Source: Mycteria americana (taxonomy: Eukaryota > Chordata > Aves > Ciconiiformes > Ciconiidae). From it: 64,000 nt of DNA. The notes beneath the pieces were generated by a model. The model made no database searches. It was not told the DNA's origin and worked only from the letters and a program-made list of their open reading frames with translations. The stretch spans positions 401,050 to 465,049 of the forward strand of contig NW_027445653.1 of NCBI RefSeq assembly GCF_035582795.1. The letters run 5' to 3'. Below, in pieces: positions 31,646 to 42,888 of the stretch; within the stretch, counting starts at the first letter, position 1, and each line of letters starts with the position of its first letter. The position numbers and the translations under genes were made by a program.

Positions 31646-31814
31646 ACAGAGATGCTCCTCAGGAAGCCAGCTCTGACACCGCGATGACACATTGTCCAAA
31701 GGTAGGTACAGCCAGGCCACGCTTCTGGAGATGCAGGATGAATACAAATATCCCTGTATGACCATGATCATCATGGGAAAAACTATAATTAACCAGTGAG
31801 GAGAGATGGGCAGC

Positions 31815-32750
31815 TTACTGCTGCTGAAGGTGAAAGCATTGAATTTGTTTTCTCAGGGCATCCTTGAGCTCCTGGTTCCTCAAGCTGTAGATGAGGGGGT
31901 TCACTGCTGGAGGCACCACCGAGTACAGAACAGCCACCACCAGATCCATGGATGGAGAGGAGATGGACGGGGGCTTCAGGTAGGCAAACAGGCTAGTACT
32001 GACAAGCAGGGAGACCACGGCCAGGTGAGGGACGCACGTGGAAAAGGCTTTGTGCTGTCCCTGCTCAGAGGGGATCTTCAGCACAGCCCTGAAGATCTGC
32101 ACATAGGACAGCACAATGAAAACAAAACACCCAAGGGCAAGGACAAAACTGGTGACAATAAGCCCAACTTCCCTGAGGTAGGAGTGTGAGCAGGAGAGCT
32201 TGAGGATCTGGGGCACTTCACAGAAGAACTGGTCCAGGGCATTGCCTTGGCAGAGGGGTATGGAAAATGTGTTGGCCGTGTGCAGCACAGCAGTGAGAAA
32301 CCCACTGCCCCAGGCAGCTGTTGCCATGTGGACACAAGCTCTGCTGTCCAGGAGGGTCCCGTAGTGCAGGGGTTTGCAGATGGCAACGTAGCGGTCATAG
32401 GCCATGATCGTGAGAAGACAATACTCAGCTGACATCAAGAAGAGGAAGAAAAAGACCTGTGCAGCACATCCTGTGTAGGAGATCGCCCTGGTGTCCCACA
32501 AGGAACTGGCCATGGATTTGGGGACAGTGGTGGAGATGCATCCAAGGTCAAGAACAGAGAGGTTGAGGAGGAAGAAATACATGGGGGTGTGGAGGCGGTG
32601 GTCACAGGCTACGGCGGTGATGATGAGGCCATTGCCCAGGAGGGCAGCCAGGTAGATGCCCAGGAAGAGCCAGAAGTGCAAGAGCTGCAGCTCCCGCATG
32701 TCTGCAAATGCCAGGAGGAGGAACTGGGTGATGGAGCTGCTGTTGGACAT
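31815..32750 (-). CDS. Olfactory receptor, family 14-like (OR4)
   Basis: Intact 311-residue OR with MSNSSSITQF start, GN (39-40), LHTPMYFF, MAYDRYVAIC, loop-2 cysteines, KAFSTC and NPLIYSLRNQELKDAL. Distinctive changes are LLDSRACVHMATAAWG after TM3 and LLVSTSLFAYL in TM6. It is the positional duplicate of OR1, but its central part is closer to the common type (WDTRAISYTG rather than WDIRDISYAG). All leader parts (core, GTAAGT, acceptor) are intact, although the intron is only about 1.26 kb because 1.45 kb was lost at 33587. Likely functional. Confidence 0.94.
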   Translation of the reverse strand: MSNSSSITQFLLLAFADMRELQLLHFWLFLGIYLAALLGNGLIITAVACDHRLHTPMYFFLLNLSVLDLGCISTTVPKSMASSLWDTRAISYTGCAAQVFFFLFLMSAEYCLLTIMAYDRYVAICKPLHYGTLLDSRACVHMATAAWGSGFLTAVLHTANTFSIPLCQGNALDQFFCEVPQILKLSCSHSYLREVGLIVTSFVLALGCFVFIVLSYVQIFRAVLKIPSEQGQHKAFSTCVPHLAVVSLLVSTSLFAYLKPPSISSPSMDLVVAVLYSVVPPAVNPLIYSLRNQELKDALRKQIQCFHLQQQ

Positions 32751-32810
32751 TTGCTGCCTCTGGGCATGGGGGGCTGTTGAAGAAGTGAAAAGGAGTAAGA
32801 AGTTAGGACA
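32751..32810 (-). other. Splice acceptor and leader of the OR4 coding exon
   Basis: On minus, TTTTCACTTCTTCAACAG (AG 32775-32774), then a 23-nt leader with an out-of-frame ATG overlapping the OR frame. Confidence 0.6.
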
Positions 32811-33210
32811 GACTTTTCAAGGAATAAAATGACAATCTTTCATTTTTTCATTTTCTTTATATTCTTTTTGATACTCCTGTCCTACCTGGGGAGTCTTCTT
32901 CAAAGTTAGAAATCCTCAGCCTTTATATCGTGAGACCTGAGTAGCAAAGGGTTCACTGTCACTCAGTGCAGGCTGTGGGGAGCTGGTCTATCTATCGGTC
33001 TTGTTCCCAGCTGCCCTGTGCTCGTGTGTGCTTCAGTTGGAGGATGATCGCAGTCGTATCTTCCCCTTAAAAGAAACTGCACCCTGCTGAGAGTAGAGGA
33101 GTCTGGACTCAAAGCTCAGATCTCCAAACTTGTTCCTCTTTCACAGGGCACCTGACAGTGGCCTCAACACTCCCCTTCTAGGCAAGGACACGCAGGGCAC
33201 CTTTCAGCTG
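32811..33210 (-). other. 3' part of the OR4 leader intron
   Basis: No gene. Direct copy of 3.29-3.69 kb. Confidence 0.45.
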
Positions 33211-33215
33211 CCCAC

Positions 33216-33587
33216 TGTCGTGGCTTCACTCAAGTCAGCAACTCAGCACCACACAGCGGCCTGCTCACCCTCCCCCCGCGCCCCGGTGGGATGGGGGAGA
33301 GAATTGGAAGAGCAAAATTAAGAAAACTTGTGGGTTGAGATAAGAACTGTCTAATAATTCGGAAAAAGAAAAAATAATATAATAATACTATTAATAGTAT
33401 TTAAAAAATATAACAAAAAGGAAAACAACAAAAGAGAGATATAGGAACAAAACCCAGGGAAAAAAACAAGTGATGCAAATGCTCACCACTCACCGACCAA
33501 TGCCCAGCCAGTCCCTGAGCAGCGACCGCTACCCCCTGGCCAACTCCCCCCACTTTATATACTGTGCATGACATCATATGGTATGGA
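33216..33587 (+). mobile_element. Truncated solo LTR at a deletion junction
   Basis: Same insertion as 3700-4306 (same cccac flank at 33211-33215), but it ends within ATGGTATGGA and passes straight into intron sequence equal to 5528 onward. About 1.45 kb present in the first copy is therefore missing, including the LTR 3' third. Confidence 0.8.
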
Positions 33588-34024
33588 GCCCTGACCCATG
33601 CAGCACCCTCTTGACAGCAGAAGGACCCGGCCCGGCCCTGCTGGGGGTCACCCCTTGCACCCATATCTTCTCCCCACAGCACTGTGGGGAGCTCCCCGGG
33701 CAGGCTGAGTGCTGACCCTGGCACGCAGCAAAGTCCTGTCATGGCAAACAGCACCCTGGGGTGCAGGGACACTGCTTGGAGCCTGGGGCACCCCTGCCTG
33801 CACACCCAGCTTGGCACCCCTGCAGCCATCCATGGGGAGAGAGAGCCATCATGCCCGGTCCCTCTCATGGTGCAGCAGGCAGCGTGCTCCTCTGGAGCAC
33901 GTCCTCTTCCTCCTGCACACCAGAAAAGCCAGGAGACCCATCCTGGCAGGTCCTACCAGCTGTGACATGTGCCAGGTCTAGGAGACACTTCCAGGAACTC
34001 ATCTGCATTGCCCTGAAGCCAGAG
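33588..34024 (-). other. 5' part of the OR4 leader intron
   Basis: No gene. Direct copy of 5528-5965 with scattered differences. Confidence 0.45.
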
Positions 34025-34030
34025 ACTTAC
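34025..34030 (-). other. Splice donor of the OR4 leader exon
   Basis: ACACG/GTAAGT on minus: the intact version of the site mutated at OR1. Confidence 0.6.
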
Positions 34031-34128
34031 CGTGTCAAGGGCTGTGAAGATTTCTCCAGCAGTGAGCTCTCACCTCTCCTCCCACCCATGGAGCTCTCTC
34101 TCACTCTTCTTGTCTGCCCTCGCTGCCT

Positions 34129-34300
34129 GCAGGCAGTGCCCTCAGCCCTGCTGCCCTTTGCAGAGGAGCTGCTCCTGGGCAGAGCTGTCTCTCTGCAGCG
34201 CTGCCCGCTTGCCAGGAGCTCCCTCCATGCCAGGAGCCCAGCCCAGCTCAGCAGCAGAGGACCAGCCCAAGGCAGCACTTTCTCTGCCCCCTCTGGGCTC
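34129..34300 (-). promoter_or_regulatory. Hyperconserved OR upstream core, OR4 copy
   Basis: 172 bp identical to 6077-6248 and 14643-14814. Because of the deletion at 33587 it lies only about 1.4 kb upstream of the OR4 start. EBF/Olf-1-like TCCCTGGGG at 34311-34319. Confidence 0.6.
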
Positions 34301-34319
34301 CCTCCAGGTGTCCCTGGGG

Positions 34320-34915
34320 CTGCAGGGGAACCTGCTGGGAAACAGGCTGAAGGCAGCACTCATGTTCCATCCCTCACCTGGGGAGAGACACTTCTTTCCA
34401 CAAGTGTCATTTCTCCTCTCAGAGACAAAGTTCCATCTAAATATCACCTTTTTTGGTCTCATTGTTAGACAGGGCTCTCAGACAGTGGCAGGCAGGGATC
34501 TCCCTTACCCCTGCTGAGGGAAGGGATTCAGCTGAGTCCATGGAGCATCTCATCCTGCGTTTCCATTCCTAGTATTTGAAGGAGACTCAGCTCCCTCCCA
34601 TGCCTGCCACAAACCCACAGGAGGTGGGATTCCTCTGGCCTCTGTCCAGGAGTGCACAACATAGGCACCTGCATGGGAGCTCCTTCTCTCAGCTCCCTTG
34701 CTAATTAATGCAGATGGAGGGCAGCAGTGAGGTGTTCAGATGCAAATACCTGGTGACATTGGAGTTGCCAGTGGTGGCCCAAGATACATGCAGGCAACTG
34801 CAAGCTCTAACGGAGAAGTTCATAGAGACAGGGCAACATCTTGGGGATCATACATGAGCCTGGTAGGAAATTCCTTTGGCCAAGTGAAATGACAGCTGCT
34901 GCCCAAATAAAGGCC
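34320..34915 (-). other. Conserved region 5' of the OR4 core
   Basis: Direct copy of 6268-6860. No gene. Confidence 0.45.
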
Positions 34916-34917
34916 AA

Positions 34918-35480
34918 AAGAACCTTTTCCCACTCAGTATGTTCATGGCAGTTTATAGAAGTGTTCATATGAACGACTGCAGTCATGTCCCATAGGGAGA
35001 GCAGGACCCGGCACTGAGCCTTGTTGAACCTCATACAATTGACCTCAGCCCATCGACCCAGCCTGTCCAGATCCCTCTGCAGAGCCTTCCTGCCCTCAGG
35101 CACATCAACGCTCCTGCACAACTTGGTGTTGTCTGCAAACTTACTGAGGGTGCACTCAATGCCCTCATCCAGATCACTGATAAAGATATTAAAGAGAACT
35201 GGCCCCAGTACTGAGCCCTGGGGAACACCACTTGTGACCGGCCGCCAACTGGATTTAACTCCAGTCACCACAACTCTTTGGGCCCGGCCATCCCGCCAGG
35301 TTGTTTACCGACAGAAGCTCATGCTCCTCCAAGCCATGAGCAGCCAGTTTCTGCAGGAGAATGCTGTGGGAAACATGGTCAAAGGCAGACAACATGCACA
35401 GCCTTTCCCTCATCCACTAAACGTGTCACCTTTTTGTAGAAGGAGATCAAGTTAATTGTGTACAAGTCTATTTATACTTT
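34918..35480 (-). mobile_element. CR1 LINE fragment (RT), second copy
   Basis: Duplicate of 6866-7425, with slightly better preserved frame ([33 protein letters not shown]). Fused to ERV sequence at its 5' end, as in the first copy. Confidence 0.85.
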
Positions 35481-35484
35481 ACAA

Positions 35485-37655
35485 TTAAAAAATAAATTGT
35501 ATCCCCTCCCAGGTAGAAGCAAGTTTTGTGTTCTCCTCCTCCTGCAGCGGCACCATAAAGAACATATCTTTTACATCTCCTACCACCATCTGGGGGTGAG
35601 TGGCAGCTTGGAAGGTGGCAGTTAATGTAGCCGCGTGCGGGACGGCAGCTGTAGGAGAAGCGGTGTTTGCATTTGACTTTCTATAGTCTATAGTTAGGCA
35701 CCATCTCCCATCTGCTTTTTAACTGGTCACACTGGGGAATTATATAGGGAGTGCGTTTGGGAGATAAGGTGTCTTTTTTCTAGGTCAGCTGTGACCTCCA
35801 CAATACCCATCCCAGCAGCGGCAGAGAGAGGAGAGTGAGGCACATGGGTTATTGTTGAGTCAGGCAGCGTGGGGGCAGCTCACAGCAGTGAACTCTGCCA
35901 GTTCACTGACACCCATGGGGAGCTGCTCATTTTCACTCCGCTAACCAAGGACACTCCCGGCAGCCACAAGACCAAACACCACTGTCCAGTCCTTTCCAAA
36001 CTCGTCCTTGTCATACCTCAAAGTCCAAACCATTTTCCTTCCCTGAAACTACTGCTAACTGGTGCCTTGATATCCTTTTCTCCCCTGGCAATCACCAGTT
36101 TACTTTAGCTATGGGGCACATTTCACTTTGGCCTGTAAATCCTGTTATTTAACCCTTTCTTGGCCGGGGTTAATGTTAGTTCTTTGGGAATCCAAACTTG
36201 AATTTATTAACCTTTTATCTCCCATGTATATTGAAAATGTTACTAGTAATCTTTGACAGCCCATTGGGACATAGATAAGAGAGCCGTCTGTGTTATCCCA
36301 TTGATGAGCTTCCATCAGGGGGTTCATGAGATCGGGGCAAGTGTCTGGGGTTCTGGGGAGTCTGCCTTACTTGCCGGAGTACGTACTTACGTACTCTGCT
36401 GTCTGCATCAGCTTGGGATTGTCCTGCTGGTGTCGGTTCATCCCTCCCCATTTCTCGACGATGATTTACAGTGCTGTGCACTAAGTCTGCCCAGGTCGGG
36501 ATGGGTCAAAGCTGGGCTTGGCTGCCCTGACCCTCCGGAGCGTGATGTTGTATGTTTTGTCTTATTTCATCCCTCTTTGCAATGAGGTACGATTGTCAGG
36601 CAGCAGGGGCTCCCCTTAGCAGGGGTCTCATGGCTTAGGGGTCTACACAGGCAGAGAGAGGGTAATTACCATGTGCACCCCTGTCGTTCACAGCCTGCAG
36701 GCAGGCTGCTTTTGTAACGGCAGTAGAAAGCTCGCTTCATGATCGTATTGGCATAGCAGTGGCTCCCCTCTATGCCAAGGCTCTGTGCCCCTGCCCAATA
36801 AGCTACTCAGCGTGTAATGGAGTGTGGCTCAGCGTTAGGGGCTGCTCCCTCGTTCAAGAACACTCCTGGTCCCCCAAAGCCATCCGCTTTGCCTTGCTCT
36901 AACATCATATGCTCTCCTCCGGTTAAGGAGGCACACCACAGATATTCAGTCTCGCTCTCGCCAGGCTTCTGCCCATATTTTTCATGCAGATTGGCCAGTT
37001 GAAGGGGGTCCCATGGAATGGTCCTTGTGCTATTTCTCTGGTTGCCCCCTTGAGGTCCAGCAGATACCTCAGTTTTAATAATAGGGGCTACCTTAAATTC
37101 TGATTCATCTCATTCACTCTCATCCCTAAGTTCTTGGTTGGGGTTCTCCCAAATATCTCCATCCCAATCTTCTGGGGGGACACAATTAGCTTACGAATTT
37201 TTAGAGGATCTGGTGTGTTGGGGGGCCTGAAATATCATGAGTTCTAGTTTATCCTCTACCTTCCTGCGTTTTTATTTTTCCTCCCCCAGTTGTTTCTACA
37301 ATTGACCTATTTGCAGAGATAACAGCATTTCTGGTCGCTTTCTTTGTTCACCCTCACTTTGTAACACTCCCATTTCCTGATCGTTACATTCCTTATACTG
37401 ATACGCAGCTCCCAAACACATTCCCAACATTTGGCATATTATTCCCTTCTCTTTACCATCTTTTTTTTCCCTGCTGCGAGGTTTAATTGTTTCTCCATCC
37501 TATGCCAGTTATCCCGCTTTTCATGCACCCAATCATCCACAAATTTCAGTGAAGCGTTACCTTCGTGCTTCCATATATATTCGAGGACCGAGTCTGCCAC
37601 ACTGCAGTCTACACCAAGTTTTGTCGCAGGTGAATTATTAAGAGAAGTCATTGTT
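35485..37655 (-). mobile_element. Degraded endogenous retrovirus, second copy
   Basis: Duplicate of 7430-9600. The gag-like start is better preserved here (MTSLNNSPATKLGVD on minus from 37651). Stops and frameshifts remain; non-functional. Confidence 0.7.
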
Positions 37656-37679
37656 GTGGGGTTTACTAAAAGATTTTAT

Positions 37680-37910
37680 TAATGATTAAACAATGATCAA
37701 ATGACAATTAATTGATAATTGAATGAAAATTAAATGATAATCAAATGGTGATTAAGCAATAATTGAATGGTAATTAAACAGTAATTAAACAGTGATTTGA
37801 CAATGATTTGACAATGACTGAAATGATAATTTCGATGATAATTTACATGATGATTAGATGATGATTTAGACAATGAGTTAGACATTACTCAAACACTCTG
37901 CTACTTACTA
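37680..37910. repeat. AT-rich degenerate tandem repeat, second copy
   Basis: Duplicate of 9625-9850, with substitutions spread over the units. Confidence 0.7.
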
Positions 37911-39205
37911 TGATACTAATATTTAATCAATAGCTGGATACATAAATAAATTTTGGTAGTATACAATATACTTTTAGGCCTAATGTAAAATGTCACCTGC
38001 CTCGTTATAGATATCAGGTACCAGGTAAGGGGTCTCTCAGCCTTGAGGAGTACCCTTGAGAAGTGTCCCTGCTCAAAGGGCAGATCATCGCCATGCAACC
38101 TGTTGCCGTATAGGAGACCGCAATGGCCTCGGGGAGGCTACAAATATTTATAGCACACAGGGATGGACTCGTAGTCAAACCCTCCTTTGGTGTCTGTGCA
38201 GGAGGGCAGCTGTAGCAGGTTTAGTTCTGTCTGCTCCCAGCTCGGGCTGGTACTCTTGGCTCCTGATAAGACGTGGCCGAGACTCCTTAGTGGCTGAGAA
38301 GATATGGCCTAGCACAGCTCTCACAGTTTGCACAGCAGGACTGATTTCAGTCAGGGCCACTTGTCGGTGACGCTTGAACCAAAGTACTGTTCACTAATTC
38401 AGAGTGGGTGCATCCGTCACGGTGTCCTGAACCACTCTCCACTCTCATGTCCCTTTGCCTGCTGGCTCCTCACAGCCTCTCCTGGCGTTGCAGAGTCCTC
38501 AGTAGCCCATGGGCTCCTCAGGTTCACCTTTTCCTGTGGAAGAACCTACCTTATGACATTACACATTTTATGAGGAGCCACTCACTGCCCACCCAGACTC
38601 ATACGCTGTCCCTGGGGTTTCCCAGACACCTCCTGGCCGTTCCTGATTTCTCTCCAGGCCAGCATCTGCCATCATCCCCACCAGAGGTGTGACAGTGCCA
38701 GGCAGATAAGTCAAAGACCAGTTGCTGTCTTCTCGGCCATGTGCAACCAAGAAGGGAGCTCTCCATCCAACCCTTGGTGCCTAATGTATCACGGTGGGAC
38801 TCTTAGCTTGTCCCCCTGAATCTGTCGGAAACCCCAGAACAGCAAGAAGCCTTTTTTGGGAGCAGCTCCTTGGGTGTATTCCTGACACCAGCTTTGGAAG
38901 AGGCACCTGGTCCTCTGGCCCTCTCCTGAGGAGGCCCTTTGGTGATGGTGGTGCTGGCAGGGAAGCCAGCTCTGACACAGTGGTTCACATGGCGTGCTCC
39001 TCCTGCAACCACAGGCATGCCACTGTGGAGGCAACAGGACTGTCACAAGTTACATGAGACCTTAGGGCTTACACAAATGCAAGGGCACACAGGACAGGGG
39101 GGAAGAGAGGAGTCACCAGCCCGGAAAAACCAGGTCCTGCTGTTGTCCTTGTCCACACAAGATAGAAGTGATGGGAGCTGAGGCAAATAATTTTCTGCTG
39201 GTTTC
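37911..39205. other. ERV non-coding part and OR5 downstream flank
   Basis: Duplicate of 9.85-11.15 kb. No gene. A poly-A run (39262-39276) lies between the signal and OR5. Confidence 0.45.
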
Positions 39206-39211
39206 TTTATT
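39206..39211 (-). terminator. Polyadenylation signal for OR5
   Basis: AATAAA on minus, about 240 nt after the stop; equivalent to 11153-11158. Confidence 0.5.
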
Positions 39212-39447
39212 GTGTTTATCACAGGGAGCCTGGCTCCATATGTATAAGAGCTCATTGTGTCCAAAAAAAAAAAAAAGGTGGAGGGCAAATATAGTCTTAT
39301 TTAACGGGAAATTCTACTATAATTAAAAGAAGCTATAAATAAAAGAAGAACGAAAGAATGAAAGATAAAAACAAACCAAACGAAAGCACAAAGTTTTGGC
39401 ATTTCCTGAGATACCCTGGGAGTGCTATGAAGATGATGGACATGTTA

Positions 39448-40380
39448 TTAATGCTGAAGTAGGATGTATTGAACTAGTTTCCTCAGGGCATTCTTGAGCT
39501 CCTGGTTTCTCATGCTGTAGATGAGGGGGTTCACTGCTGGAGGAACCAATGAGTATAGAACTGCCATCACCAGATCCTGGGATGGGGAGGAAATGGAGGG
39601 GGGCTTCAGGTAGGCAAACACGCCAGTGCTGATAAAGAGGGAGACCACGGCCAGGTGAGGGAGGCACGTGGATAAGGCTTTGTGCCGTCCCTGCTCAGAG
39701 GGGATCCTCAGCACAGCCCTGAAGATCTGCACATAGGACAGCACAATGAAAACAAAACATCCCAAAACAAGAAAAGCACTAACCACAAGAAGCCCAACCT
39801 CGCTGAGGTAGGAGTGTGAGCAGGAGAGCTTGAGGATCTGGGGGATTTCACAGAAGAACTGGTCCAGGGCATTGCCATGGCAGAGGGGTATGGAAAAGGT
39901 ATTGGCCGTGTGCAGCACAGCATAGAGAAGACCACTGCCCCAGGCAGCTGCTGCCATGTGGACACAAGCTCTGATGCCCAGGAGGGTCCCGTAGTGCAGG
40001 GGTTTGCAGATGGCAACATGGCGGTCATAGGCCATGATGGTTAGAAGACAACACTCTGCTGACAAGAAAAGATGAAAGCAAAAAACCTGAGTAGCACACC
40101 CCAAGTAGGAGATGGCCCTGGTGTCCCAGAGAGTATTGGCCATGGATTTGGGGACAGTGGTGGAGATGGAGCCCAGGTCAAGAACAGAGAGGTTGAGGAG
40201 GAAGAAGTACATGGGGCTGTGGAGGCGGTGGTCACAGGCTACAGCACTGATGATGAGGCCGTTGCCCAGGAGGGCAGCCAAGTAGATGCCCAGGAAGAAC
40301 CAGAAGTGCAAGAGCTGCAGCTCCCGCGTGTCTGCAAATGCCAGGAGGAGAAAGTGGGTGATGGAGCTGCTGTTGGACAT
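39448..40380 (-). CDS. Olfactory receptor, family 14-like (OR5)
   Basis: Intact 310-residue OR. Start taken at the MSNSSSITHF ATG (40380); the frame continues ten codons upstream without an ATG and across the acceptor. GN in TM1, LHSPMYFF (T to S), loop-2 cysteines, KALSTC and NPLIYSMRNQELKNAL are visible. As in OR2, DRY is DRH (MAYDRHVAIC). Two unusual changes put C and H into TM3 (QVFCFHLFLSAECC). It sits in the duplicate position of OR2 but differs at about 11% of residues. Leader core, donor, acceptor and AATAAA are all present, so expression is plausible. Confidence 0.93.
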   Translation of the reverse strand: MSNSSSITHFLLLAFADTRELQLLHFWFFLGIYLAALLGNGLIISAVACDHRLHSPMYFFLLNLSVLDLGSISTTVPKSMANTLWDTRAISYLGCATQVFCFHLFLSAECCLLTIMAYDRHVAICKPLHYGTLLGIRACVHMAAAAWGSGLLYAVLHTANTFSIPLCHGNALDQFFCEIPQILKLSCSHSYLSEVGLLVVSAFLVLGCFVFIVLSYVQIFRAVLRIPSEQGRHKALSTCLPHLAVVSLFISTGVFAYLKPPSISSPSQDLVMAVLYSLVPPAVNPLIYSMRNQELKNALRKLVQYILLQH

Positions 40381-40435
40381 CTGTTTACTCTGTGCAAAGG
40401 GCCTGGTCAAGGAGGAAAAGGCAGTGACAAGTGAG
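40381..40435 (-). other. Splice acceptor and leader of the OR5 coding exon
   Basis: CCTTTTCCTCCTTGACCAG on minus (AG 40404-40403), then a 22-nt leader without an upstream ATG. Confidence 0.6.
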
Positions 40436-42586
40436 GAGAGACTTCTCTGAGTAAAAGCTATTCCATTTCTCAGAGAAAGACAGAGCCCACGTTGAATCGG
40501 TCCTTCCAGGAAGGCCTTCGTGCAGCTCCCTGGCTTGAGCTCTGGTCTGTGCTGGGTTGGGGTGTAGTGGGGAGCAGGGGACTCTTCTGTGGAGGAATCA
40601 GTCCTGCTGTGCAGCCACAGCTAAACAGGAACCAGGAGTGATCTCAGGGTCAAGTTACTCATGGCTTCAAAAAGCTTTTCAGCATTCTCCTTCCCAATTC
40701 ACCCAATTGCAGAAGTGAGGTGCAGGGCTTTTGTTTTGTTTATTTTGCTCCTGTTGCCCCTCTCACATCTGGGGAGTGTTTTCTGAAGGCAGAAATCCTT
40801 GGCATTTCTGCTACACCACAAGTGCTACACTGAGAGTCCTGAGAGGCAGAAGGACAGACCCTCAGTGCAGATGGAGGAGAGCTGGTCTGTCCATCAGTCT
40901 TGCTCCCAGCTGTCCTTGGCTCACACCTCTTTGGTCTGGATGGTGATCACACTCAGATGTTCCCCTGAAAGGAAATTGGATTCTGCTGGGAACAGCTGAA
41001 TCCAGCCTGAAAGGGCAGATGATCTCCACCCTCCCCTCCCCAGGGAAGAGCTGTGCTCTTCTGGATGCCCTAAAAATGGGGTGTCCTTAACTGGCAGTCA
41101 GCCTTATCCCCATGCCATGGACTGCTTTGCCCAGTGCCCCACAGAGCCGCCTTGCACCCACGGAAACATGAGCATGGCAGGACCTGCAGGATCAGCTGCT
41201 GAGCTGCAGCTGAAACCCCCTTTCCCAGAGAGCCTGAAAACAAGAGCAGCAGCACCAGGGAGGGGTGGGGAAACCAAGAGAAATGCCCCAGTGCTTGTGC
41301 CAAGGGAAGCAGGGCCAGGACGGACAGACAGGCACTCGGGAGAGTCTCCTCTGCTGCAGAGGAGGCAACTCCTGCCCTGGAAGCCCTGACCTTGAGGGCA
41401 GAGGCTCTGCTGGGTGGGAGAAGAGCCCAGGGGGCCTTGACTGGGGAAGAGGCATCAGATCCCCCTCAGCCTTTGCTGTCAGCACTTTCCTCTCAGTCCC
41501 TGCCCTTGTCTCTGCTGCCTGGAGCTGTCCCTGCCAGGAGCCGTTTCTCTGTCCCCATGTCTCCTCCCTGCCAGTGCTCACAGAGCCCATCCCACGCACT
41601 GGGTGCTTCAGCTCTGCGTTGCAGACTCCTCCTGGCAGCAGGGCACTGGCCAGGGCCATCTGTGTGTTGGCAAGTCCTAAGGAGCAGCTTAGATGAATCC
41701 TGAAGACACCATAGAGGTGACATTGGTGCTTTCTGTAGGCAAAGGAATGGGTGAAGGGACTTCACCAGGTTCCCTGGGAACCTTTTGATAACTCACTGTA
41801 ACGCTGTAGGAGTCTCGGTCATTCGTCCAAAACTGAAAGAACCATCACCATTCGCCACCACCACCACCAGCACAGCAGGAAACTGGAAACACCTTTAGAC
41901 AAGGTAGCCCCTGCCTTGACACGCTTCTTGAAAAGTCCCCTGGGAAATGTCCTGGGGGTGATGTGGAGCTGTGAGCAGCCATGACCCATGCAGCACCCTT
42001 TGGACAGCAGAAGGACCCTGCCCTGACGGGGGTGGCTCCTTCCACCCACAGCCTCTCCCTGCAGAGCCATGGGGAGCTCCCCGGGAAGGCTGAGTGCTGA
42101 CCCTGGCAGGCAGCAGACTCCCTGCCGTGGCACACAGCACCCAGGGGCACAGGGACCCTGCTCGGAAGGACAGCCCTGGGCACCCCTGCCTGCACACCCG
42201 GCTTCACACCCCTGCGGTTGTTCCTGGGAGAAGGCAGCGGTCATGCCCTGTCCCTCTGACGGTGCGGCACGGAAGCCCTGCTCTGAAGCACGTACTCCTC
42301 AACACCAAAGGAGCCTCGAGAGCCTTCCTGGCAGATCTTCTTAGACACGGGCTATGCCTGCTTTAGGAGGCTGCTCCAGGAAGCCTCTGCATTGCACTGC
42401 ACCCAGAGACACATCATGCCCTGTCCCTCTGACGGTGCAGCAAGGAAGCCCTGCTCCAGAAGACGTCCTTATCCTCTGCACTAGAGAAACTGTGAGAATT
42501 GTACTTACAGATCCCATGGGCTGTGGGATGTGCCAGCTTTAGGAGATCCCTTCTGGAACCACAGCTGCTTTGCCCTGTAGCCAAAG
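40436..42586 (-). other. Inferred OR5 leader intron
   Basis: Duplicate of 12.36-14.53 kb. Compared with the first copy it lacks about 28 bp near 41.45 kb. No gene. Confidence 0.5.
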
Positions 42587-42592
42587 ACTTAC
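42587..42592 (-). other. Splice donor of the OR5 leader exon
   Basis: GTAAGT on minus, as in OR2. Confidence 0.55.
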
Positions 42593-42701
42593 ACTGTCAA
42601 CGGCTGTGAAGATTTCTCCCCCAGTGAGCTCTCAGCATCCTCCAAGCCCAGGCTGCCTTTAACCTCTCTCTGCCTCACTGCTCTCCCCTCGCTGCCTGCG
42701 G

Positions 42702-42868
42702 CGGTGCCCTCAGCCCTGCTGCCCTTTGCAGAGGAGCTGCTCCTGGGCAGAGCTGTCTCTCTGCAGCGCTGCCCGCTTGCCAGGAGCTCCCTCCATGCCA
42801 GGAGCCCAGCCCAGCTCAGCAGCAGAGGACCAGCCCAAGGCAGCCCTTTCTCTGCCCCCTCTGGGCTC
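42702..42868 (-). promoter_or_regulatory. Hyperconserved OR upstream core, OR5 copy
   Basis: Matches the 172-bp core except for a small change at the donor-side edge (GCGGCGGTG for GCAGGCAGTG) and one substitution (CAGCCCTTTC for CAGCACTTTC). EBF/Olf-1-like TCCCTGGGG at 42879-42887, here adjacent to a CACGTG E-box. Confidence 0.6.
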
Positions 42869-42888
42869 TCTCCACGTGTCCCTGGGGC

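Larger units (their letters stand above)
23354..32750 (+). repeat. Large inverted repeat, left arm (C plus second A)
   Basis: Block C here is mirrored at 57.4-64.0 kb (coordinate sums about 87345-87560). The A part is mirrored at 54171-57404, although that arm is more similar to the first A block (1-3234) than to this one. Confidence 0.85.
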
